Shown here one piece after another: positions 9,224 through 15,677 of a DNA stretch of 64,000 nucleotides (the stretch's first letter is position 1; each line of letters opens with the position of its first letter). The notes below the pieces were generated by a model, which ran no database searches, was not told where the DNA came from, and saw nothing but the letters and a program-made list of their open reading frames with translations. Location: contig PLWQ01000019.1 in the NCBI GenBank assembly GCA_003165595.1, forward strand, positions 61,399 to 125,398. Direction: 5' to 3'. The DNA is from Fibrobacterota bacterium. Its GTDB lineage: Bacteria; Fibrobacterota; Chitinivibrionia; Chitinivibrionales; FEN-1185. The position numbers were made by a program, and so were the translations under genes.

Positions 9224-10302
9224 GCGAGCGCGCCGCTGTATTCCTTGATGTAGAACCCGATGGCGACACGGAGTGCATCGGTGAGGCAGACGGACGGGCT
9301 CCAGCCCAGGAGTTTCTTTGCCAGCGAAATATCCGGCACGCGCCGGTCTGAGTCTTCGTACCCCGGGCCGTAGAATTCCATTGAGGAAACCGTTTGCGTG
9401 CAAAAGGAAACGTCGGCGCATTCGGGCCGCAGTTCGCTGTAGAGGTCGATCATGATTTTTGCAAGACCGGCAATTGAAATTTCGTTTGCAGGATTGCCGA
9501 TGTTGAAAATGCGTCGCGAAGAATTTTTCGGCTGCGCGAGTATGGCCATGAGCGCGTCGATGGCGTCGGTTATTGCGGTAAACGTGCGGCGGTTTCTTCC
9601 GCCGTCGACAAGCTTGAGCGGCTTGTGCGACAGGAGCGCGTCCATGAAGCAGGCGAGCACCCGCGGGACTCCCTCGCCGTCGATGCCCGGGAGAAAATCC
9701 ATCCGCGGGCCGATAAAATTGAACGGCCGCACGATGGTGTAGTCGAGGCCGTTTTCCTTGCCGTGCGCGAAAATCGCGCGTTCGAGCAGCTGTTTGGCGC
9801 AGGCATAGGTCCATCGCTGGGCGCTGATCGGTCCCAGAACAAGCGGTGTCGATTCCTCCCGGAAAATGTCGGTGGTCGAATTGAACGGCATGCCGGCGCG
9901 GTACGAAATCGTGGTCCCGTAGACTTCGCAGGTGGAAAAATGCACGAGCCGCTTTCTGAGCGCGGCGCAGCGCTCGACGATCTTGAGCGGGCGGGTAAAA
10001 TTGCTGTCTATCACCTGCAAGGGAACCGTATTGTACAGAGATGGATTGCAGAGGGCAACGAGCGAGACGACGGTGTCGCTGCGATTAAGGTATTCGTCGA
10101 CCGCCTCAGCCGAATCGATATCGATGTTCGCGTAGGTGAATTTTGGATTGGTGAGAAACGCCGAGATCTTGGCCGGGTTCCTGTCGATGCCGAACACGTG
10201 CCAGTCGGTGTCGGCGAGGATGCGCTCCGCAAGGTGCGATCCGATGAACCCGCCGCAGCCGAGCAGGCAAATATTTCTGACGGATGAGGTGCGATTTGTC
10301 AT
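9205..10302 (-). CDS. NAD-dependent sugar epimerase/decarboxylase, ArnA C-terminal-like
   Basis: 365 residues of extended SDR. The Rossmann motif is LLGCGGFIGSHLAERI, and the active-site region holds VHFSTCEVYG and the TYACAKQLLER Tyr-Lys pair. RPFNFIGPRMDFLPG and the C-terminal EFYGPGYEDSDRRVPDI closely follow the pattern of the ArnA dehydrogenase/decarboxylase domain, which oxidises and decarboxylates UDP-glucuronate. The formyltransferase domain of full ArnA is absent. With the following GT2 and SDR it could make and load an unusual pentose on a lipid carrier. ATG chosen because the glycine motif follows closely; the ribosome site is weak. Confidence 0.8.
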   Translation of the reverse strand: MTNRTSSVRNICLLGCGGFIGSHLAERILADTDWHVFGIDRNPAKISAFLTNPKFTYANIDIDSAEAVDEYLNRSDTVVSLVALCNPSLYNTVPLQVIDSNFTRPLKIVERCAALRKRLVHFSTCEVYGTTISYRAGMPFNSTTDIFREESTPLVLGPISAQRWTYACAKQLLERAIFAHGKENGLDYTIVRPFNFIGPRMDFLPGIDGEGVPRVLACFMDALLSHKPLKLVDGGRNRRTFTAITDAIDALMAILAQPKNSSRRIFNIGNPANEISIAGLAKIMIDLYSELRPECADVSFCTQTVSSMEFYGPGYEDSDRRVPDISLAKKLLGWSPSVCLTDALRVAIGFYIKEYSGALACREVV

Positions 10303-10438
10303 AGAGATGCGTCCCGCCGGCGTTGCTGCAAAGCAACCCGGAAAATGCCGCTTATGAGAACGACGGGAACGGTCGTGGGGGACGGTTTGATTCCCGCGAG
10401 CAAAGAGCACAACCGCTTAAAATAGTTCATGACTTTCC

Positions 10439-10468
10439 ATTATATATTAGATTTGGTGCGGGATTCCA
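10439..10468 (-). promoter_or_regulatory. possible sigma70 promoter for the sugar-nucleotide trio
   Basis: On the minus strand, TGGAAT, an 18-base spacer and a perfect TATAAT lie about 135 bases upstream of the ArnA-like start. The -35 is weak. The rest of the gap from 10303 to 10680 shows no gene I can support. Confidence 0.35.
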
Positions 10469-10680
10469 GCATAATCGCGAAGTAACCTGCGGCTACTTTC
10501 CATGGTTCCAATCGATTTTTTCCCTGAATAATTTATAACATCTTTTGCAAAACACCTATGGTTTTTTTCTTCCTCTCGGTAAGGGAAAACAGTATGGATT
10601 TTTGCAGGCTATCTTGTTGATTTGCAAATAGAAACCGTTTTGAGGAATTGGTAAAAATTTCACATGTGGAAATACTTCGA

Positions 10681-10800
10681 GGTAAGCCCGCAGTGGCTCT
10701 TAATCATGGATGCACGGATGTGTGAGCGGATTCGTACAGGTAACACTGCGGGTGAAAGTCCGGACCACATCTTAAGGGCACCCGGAAGTCCCATTAACAA
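10681..10800 (+). other. structured leader or group II intron 5-prime relic upstream of bioC
   Basis: CCCGCAGTG (10687-10695) is exactly complementary to CACTGCGGG (10744-10752), with GCTC/GAGC and GCAC/GTGT pairs nested inside. Directly after comes GGTGAAAGTCCGGAC. The segment starting GTGTGAGCGG at 10720 and continuing AGGTAAC...GGTGAAAGTCC also resembles the 5-prime end of bacterial group II introns, which begin GUGYG. No reverse transcriptase or domain V follows, so if it is an intron it is a fragment. It could instead be a leader RNA of the biotin operon. The 98 bases after it up to bioC hold no clear gene. Confidence 0.35.
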
Positions 10801-10898
10801 ACAATATCCGCGGCATGCAGCCTGGAATTTGTGCCAAGAGAGCTGGAATCTTCGACCGGCAATTCCGGGGTTCGCGCGAGTTATTTTGTAGCGTGACC

Positions 10899-11672
10899 AT
10901 GACAACCGAAGTCCCCACAAAACGGCGCATTGCCGCGGCATTCTCCGCTAAAGCAAAAGGCTACAGGACCGGCGCTTTCATTCAGCGGCAGATCCTCACC
11001 ATGCTCGTACCGCATGTCGAGTTCGTTGGACGCTTTCGGGCGCCGTGGCTCGATGCCGGTTGCGGGGCGGGGGGGCTTTGTGACCTGCTGAAAGACGGAA
11101 ACATTCCCGTGCATCTCATGCAAACGGACCTCGGCCGAGGTACACTGCGCTCCGGCCCCCGTTGTCCGGCGGTGCAGTCGGACATCGAGGCTCTGCCGTT
11201 TGCATCGCGCGCATTTGGCGGCGTGGTGGCCTCGTCGGTTCTGCATTGGCTGGCAGATCCGGCTAAGGGTTTAGCGGAAATTCAACGCGTTCTTGTGCCC
11301 GGAGGCGCACTTGTATTTTCCATGTTCACAAAGGGTTCATTCGGCGAAGTGCTGTCGCTGCGCCTGGAGCGGAATCGCTCCGTGCCCGTGATTCTGCCGT
11401 CGGCCGGAGAATTTGAGGCGCTGTTGCAGACGTGCGGATTCCGAATCCCGCGCCTCTCGACTTTCTCAAAGGAATATTATTTTGCCTCGGCGCTGGATGT
11501 GCTCAAATACATGAGCGGCACGGGCACCACTGCGGTTTCCGGCCGGCTGTTTTCTCCACGGGAAATCCTCGAATTATGCCGGAGCTACGAAGACAGGTAT
11601 GGGTGCTCCCGTGGAGTCACTCTGTCGGTCAAAACGATCCTGGGAACAGCCTTGAAAGCAAACGAGATATAA
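10899..11672 (+). CDS. bioC: malonyl-ACP O-methyltransferase BioC
   Basis: 257 residues. Class I SAM methyltransferase: motif I is WLDAGCGAGGLCDLL, then DIEALPFASRAFGGVV and the ASSVLHWLADPAKGL block of the BioC/UbiE group. BioC methylates malonyl-ACP so that fatty-acid synthesis can build pimeloyl-ACP for biotin. The N-terminal KRRIAAAFSAKAKGY matches the usual BioC start, which favours this ATG over longer frames. No good ribosome site is visible; a GTG two codons upstream is an alternative. First gene of a bioCDAF plus esterase operon, five bases before bioD. Confidence 0.9.
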   Translation: MTTEVPTKRRIAAAFSAKAKGYRTGAFIQRQILTMLVPHVEFVGRFRAPWLDAGCGAGGLCDLLKDGNIPVHLMQTDLGRGTLRSGPRCPAVQSDIEALPFASRAFGGVVASSVLHWLADPAKGLAEIQRVLVPGGALVFSMFTKGSFGEVLSLRLERNRSVPVILPSAGEFEALLQTCGFRIPRLSTFSKEYYFASALDVLKYMSGTGTTAVSGRLFSPREILELCRSYEDRYGCSRGVTLSVKTILGTALKANEI

Positions 11673-11677
11673 AGACC

Positions 11678-12370
11678 ATGGCCAGAGGATTTTTCGTAAC
11701 AGGGACTGATACCGGCGTCGGGAAAACGTTTGTGAGCCGGTTGCTCGTAGAGGCGTTGTCGCGCAGGGGGCCGGTGTCGTACATGAAACCCGTGCAAACC
11801 GGCTGCAAGGCGTACAAAGGTTCCGGGCTGCTTGCGCCCGATTTTGAGTATGTCAAGAAGTGGGGGATGCTTGTGCTCGGACCGGAGGAAATCCACGTGC
11901 CGTACCGGTTTGTGCCGGCATGTTCTCCTCATCTGGCTGCACGGTTCGCTCGCAGGAAGATTTCGCTGCCGCGCATCGGGATATGCCTTGACAAAATAGC
12001 AAAGTTGCCGATGATGCGGGGCGGGTGCGTTGTTGTTGAAGGTGCGGGCGGGGTGTTGGTTCCGCTCGGGCCGTCCGAATCGATGATTCATCTTATGGTT
12101 CGCCTTGGGCTTCCCGTCGTCCTCGTCGCAACGCCCGGCCTGGGCACGCTCAATCACACTTTTCTCACCATGTGTGCGCTGGCCAGCGCGGGTCTTCGTT
12201 GTGCCGGCCTTGTTGTCAATTGCGCTAAGCCCTGCCTCCGGGATTTTATCCACCGCGACAATGTGAGGACGCTGCGCGCCTACGCTTCCGCTGTTCCGGT
12301 TCTGGAAATTCGGCGTGGTGCATCCTGCTCCGGCGACGTAGTGGAGTTCTGCAATGAAATCCTCCGATAG
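11678..12370 (+). CDS. bioD: dethiobiotin synthetase BioD
   Basis: 230 residues, the normal length. The P-loop GTDTGVGKTFVS follows the start, and MKPVQTGCK and VVEGAGGVLVPLG are the other family signatures. The enzyme carboxylates and closes the ring of 7,8-diaminopelargonate with ATP and CO2. Start chosen by the position of the P-loop; it sits five bases after bioC, and its 3-prime end overlaps bioA by 17 bases, so translation is coupled. Confidence 0.95.
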   Translation: MARGFFVTGTDTGVGKTFVSRLLVEALSRRGPVSYMKPVQTGCKAYKGSGLLAPDFEYVKKWGMLVLGPEEIHVPYRFVPACSPHLAARFARRKISLPRIGICLDKIAKLPMMRGGCVVVEGAGGVLVPLGPSESMIHLMVRLGLPVVLVATPGLGTLNHTFLTMCALASAGLRCAGLVVNCAKPCLRDFIHRDNVRTLRAYASAVPVLEIRRGASCSGDVVEFCNEILR

Positions 12371-13691
12371 CTCTTTGGACCACCTCTGGTTTCCCTTTAC
12401 CTGTTCGCAGGACCTGAGCGATTTTCCCCCGCGTGTCATCACGCGCGGCGAAGGCCTGTACCTTTACGACAGGGAAGGCAGGCGGTATCTGGATGCCATC
12501 GGGTCGTGGTGGGTGTCGATCCTGGGGCACCGGCATCCGCGGATTAACGCGGCGGTCGGGCGCCAGCTCGACAAGCTTGAACATGTGCTCATGGCAGGGT
12601 TCGTGTCCGATGCGGCGCTGAATCTTTCGACCTCGCTTGCGGCGATGCTGCCCCCGGGCCTCACAAGGATATTCTATTCCGACGACGGGTCCACCGCCGT
12701 GGAAGCGGCGCTCAAGATCGCTCTGCAATACTGGGCGGCGCGCGGCAGGCGCCGCACCGCCTTTGTGTCGCTGGGCGGCGGGTATCACGGCGACACGCTC
12801 GGGGCGATGTCGGTGGGAAACATCCCGGCATACCACTCGCTGTTTCACGACACATTCAAGTCGCAATTGTATACCGACGCGCCCTATTGCTATCGCTGTC
12901 CATGCGGCAGGAACAAGGCATCATGCAACGCCGAATGCATGGAGTCTCTCGAACGCATCCTTGCAGCCAAGGGCGAAACTATTGCGGCATGCGTGTTTGA
13001 GCCCATGCTTCAGGGAGCGGGGGGAATGCGCGTGTATCCGGCCAAGGTGCTCAACCGGCTGTTTGCCGCTTGCAAAGCGTACGGCGTGCTCACCATCGCC
13101 GACGAGGTTGCCACCGGTTTCGGCCGCACCGGGAAGCTTTTCGCGTGCGAACATGCGGGAGTGACTCCCGACATCATGTGCGTGGCCAAAGGCCTCACCG
13201 GCGGATACCTGCCCATGGCCGCCACGGTTGCGCGCGAGGAAATCTACGCCGAATTCTGCGGCGATTATTCGTCAAACAGGGAACTGACGCATGGACACAC
13301 GTTTACCGGCAACCCGCTTGCCGCCGCAGCCGCTTGCGAGACGCTTGCCATTCTGAGGGAAGAGGGCATTCCGCAGTCGCTTGCGACAAAGTCGGCGCTT
13401 CTTGCGTCGAAACTCGAATCGTGCCGGGAAATCGAGGAGGTGGGGGACGTTCGCGTTCTCGGCATGATCGGCGCCCTGGAGCTCGTGGCCGACCGTCGCA
13501 CGAAACGGCCGTTTGCACCGGAGAAACGCATCGGGTTCAAGCTTGCCCGGAAGGCTCTTGACAAAGGGTTGCTGCTGAGGCCGCTGGGGGACGTGGTATA
13601 CTTTGTTCCGGCCTATATAATCACCGAGGATGAAATCTGCACGATGATCGACACGGCCCGCGATTCCATCAAGGACGCGCTGCATGAATGA
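12354..13691 (+). CDS. bioA: adenosylmethionine-8-amino-7-oxononanoate aminotransferase BioA
   Basis: 445 residues, class III PLP aminotransferase. LDHLWFPFTCSQD at the start is the BioA signature, followed by DAIGSWWVSILGHRHP and IADEVATGFGRTG. The PLP lysine lies in CVAKGLTGGYLPMA. It uses SAM as amino donor to convert 8-amino-7-oxononanoate (KAPA) to diaminopelargonate. A Cys-rich stretch CYRCPCGRNKASCNAEC near residue 180-197 sits in the central region and is common in this branch. Overlaps both neighbours (bioD and bioF). Confidence 0.95.
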   Translation: MKSSDSSLDHLWFPFTCSQDLSDFPPRVITRGEGLYLYDREGRRYLDAIGSWWVSILGHRHPRINAAVGRQLDKLEHVLMAGFVSDAALNLSTSLAAMLPPGLTRIFYSDDGSTAVEAALKIALQYWAARGRRRTAFVSLGGGYHGDTLGAMSVGNIPAYHSLFHDTFKSQLYTDAPYCYRCPCGRNKASCNAECMESLERILAAKGETIAACVFEPMLQGAGGMRVYPAKVLNRLFAACKAYGVLTIADEVATGFGRTGKLFACEHAGVTPDIMCVAKGLTGGYLPMAATVAREEIYAEFCGDYSSNRELTHGHTFTGNPLAAAAACETLAILREEGIPQSLATKSALLASKLESCREIEEVGDVRVLGMIGALELVADRRTKRPFAPEKRIGFKLARKALDKGLLLRPLGDVVYFVPAYIITEDEICTMIDTARDSIKDALHE

Positions 13692-14829
13692 GTCGCCCCT
13701 GTATTCGCGCCTGGGCGCGGAGCTTGAAGACAAGAAATCGCGCGGCCTGTTCCGCACGTCGGGCCCGTCGCCGCTCGGCGCTGCCGTCGACATGGCGACC
13801 AACAGTTACCTGTCTCTGCATGCCGATCCCGACGTGCAATCGGAAGCGGAGTACCTTGCCGACTGTTGCTATTCGGGAAATCTGGCATCGAGAATCATCG
13901 AGACCCGGTCGCCTCTTTTCGAGACGCTCGAAGCGGAACTTGCCGAATGGAAGAGGACGCGATGCGCGCTCGTGTTCAACTCGGGCTATGTGGCGAATCT
14001 CGGCATGATCGGGGCGCTGTGCACGCGGCAAACCGAGGTGTTCTGCGACAGGCTCAATCATGCGTCAATTGTGGACGGAATCAGGCTGGCGGGAGCGACG
14101 CTGACGCGCTACCGTCATTGCGACATGTTTGACCTCAAGACACGGCTTGCGGCTTCCGCGAAAACGGAACGGCTCATTGTGACCGACTCGGTGTTCAGCA
14201 TGGACGGCGACATTGCTCCGCTAGCCGATATCTGCGAGCTTGCACGGCGTTTTCGCTGCATGGTGATGGTCGATGAAGCGCATGCAACCGGGGTTTTTGG
14301 GGGAACGCTATCCGGTCTGGTCGAGGAATGCGGAGTCGAGTCCGGGGTCGACGTGGTAATGGGAACGCTTTCCAAGGCAGTTGCGGGGCTGGGCGGTTTT
14401 TTTGCCGGTAGCACCGCGCTCAGAGACTGTTTTGTCAACAAGGCGCGCAGCCTCATTTATTCTACCGGCCTGCCGCAGTCGGTTCTGGCGCACGACCTCG
14501 CGGCAATCCGCCATATTCGAAGACATCCCGAAGCGGGAAGGATGCTGTTGGCCAAAGCGCGGAGGATGCGTGAAACAATCCGTTCCCTCGGCTTCGACAC
14601 GCTCAATACCTCAACGCAAATCATCCCGTGCCTTGTAAAAAGCGACAGCGAAGCCGTCGAGCTTTCCGCCTTCCTGCTGTCGCGTGGAATCAAGGCGCCG
14701 GCCATCCGGCCCCCAACGGTTCCCGTCGGGACATCGCGAATCCGGTTCTCCTTGTGCAGCGGGCACACCGAGGGAGATATCGCGCTTGTCACGGATGCGT
14801 TGACCGATTGGAAGAGATCTCATGGCTGA
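13684..14829 (+). CDS. bioF: 8-amino-7-oxononanoate synthase BioF
   Basis: 381 residues, alpha-oxoamine synthase. NSGYVANLGMIGALC, VTDSVFSMDGDIAPL, VMVDEAHATGVFG and the PLP lysine block MGTLSKAVAGLGGFF are all present. It condenses pimeloyl-ACP or pimeloyl-CoA with alanine. Starts eight bases inside bioA and ends eight bases inside the next gene, so the five genes form one translationally coupled unit. Confidence 0.95.
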   Translation: MNESPLYSRLGAELEDKKSRGLFRTSGPSPLGAAVDMATNSYLSLHADPDVQSEAEYLADCCYSGNLASRIIETRSPLFETLEAELAEWKRTRCALVFNSGYVANLGMIGALCTRQTEVFCDRLNHASIVDGIRLAGATLTRYRHCDMFDLKTRLAASAKTERLIVTDSVFSMDGDIAPLADICELARRFRCMVMVDEAHATGVFGGTLSGLVEECGVESGVDVVMGTLSKAVAGLGGFFAGSTALRDCFVNKARSLIYSTGLPQSVLAHDLAAIRHIRRHPEAGRMLLAKARRMRETIRSLGFDTLNTSTQIIPCLVKSDSEAVELSAFLLSRGIKAPAIRPPTVPVGTSRIRFSLCSGHTEGDIALVTDALTDWKRSHG

Positions 14830-15523
14830 CAAGTGGCTCGTGTTCGGCGGTTGGGGCATGGACGCGGGACTGCTTCGTCCGCTCTTTGGCGACAGCAGCA
14901 TATATGTTGACGTGAATCCCTTGATGCCGTCGCTGCTCAACGGTGCAACGCTGCGGCCCGACTGGGGATGCATCGTTGAACGCGAATATGCACGGGAGTT
15001 CAAGGCAACGGGCCGAATCGCCGGCTGGTCGACAGGCGCGATCGTGGCCTGTTCGCTGGCGAAGCGGGTTCGGACAAGCAAAATGGTCTTGCTGTCTGCC
15101 ACACCGTCGTTTTGCAGGCGGGAAGGCTTCAGGTTCGGGTGGAAGCCGGGCGTATTAGTTGCTATGCGCGAACGGCTCGCCGTACCGCACAATACGGTGC
15201 TGGGCGATTTCGTGGCCGCGGCGGGCCTGCCGCCCGACTATGCGGGCCGCGCAGTGTACAGCGCGGATACGCTCATTGCAGGACTTGTTTTCCTCGAACA
15301 AGCATGCCTTCTCAACATTGCTTCGACGGTGAGCTGCCCGTCCTTCGTACTTCACGGTAACAGGGACGAAATCGTTCCGCACCAGGCTGGAGCAGCCTTG
15401 GCGCGCTCGATGGGCGCGCAGTTCCGGCTGGTTGACGGCGGACATGCGTTTTTCGCCGGGTGGGGACGGGGCAAAATCGACCGCTTGCTGGATGACTCTC
15501 TACGAGGACGCTATGTTCTGTAA
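14822..15523 (+). CDS. BioH/BioG-like pimeloyl-ACP methyl ester esterase
   Basis: 233 residues of alpha/beta hydrolase. The oxyanion region is FGGWGMD, the nucleophile elbow IAGWSTGAIVA (Ser), then Asp in HGNRDEIVPHQAG and His in VDGGHAFFAGW, so the Ser-Asp-His triad is complete. The product fits the gatekeeper that cleaves the methyl ester left by BioC. The sequence is divergent (Thr after the Ser), so whether it is closer to BioH or BioG cannot be settled here and no symbol is assigned. Position after bioF supports the biotin role. Confidence 0.8.
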   Translation: MADKWLVFGGWGMDAGLLRPLFGDSSIYVDVNPLMPSLLNGATLRPDWGCIVEREYAREFKATGRIAGWSTGAIVACSLAKRVRTSKMVLLSATPSFCRREGFRFGWKPGVLVAMRERLAVPHNTVLGDFVAAAGLPPDYAGRAVYSADTLIAGLVFLEQACLLNIASTVSCPSFVLHGNRDEIVPHQAGAALARSMGAQFRLVDGGHAFFAGWGRGKIDRLLDDSLRGRYVL

Positions 15524-15578
15524 ACGAAATTTCCCGGGAAAGACTCGGTACATTTCAGAAACGGGTATCATTTTATTG

Positions 15579-15607
15579 TTGTAAAAAGCTCCCCGCCAGT
15601 TTATAAT
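15579..15607 (+). promoter_or_regulatory. sigma70 promoter upstream of the histidine kinase
   Basis: TTGTAA, a 17-base spacer and a perfect TATAAT lie after the esterase stop. Transcription would start near 15614, so the sensor kinase and the SGNH gene can be expressed apart from bioCDAF. Confidence 0.6.
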
Positions 15608-15677
15608 TTTACTTTGCACTTGCAAGCACCCCCCTCACAAGTGCGATCCGACAACCGTCACAAGTGTCAGGACCGCC

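Noticed and set aside
10741-10800. Cobalamin riboswitch or RNase P RNA, suggested by GGTGAAAGTCCGG
   Set aside because: The B12 box and the GCCACTG-type core are missing, and the rest of RNase P RNA is absent; only the short motif agrees.
10664-10891. 75-codon frame before bioC
   Set aside because: It coincides with the structured element, and its sequence looks like translated intron or RNA, not protein.
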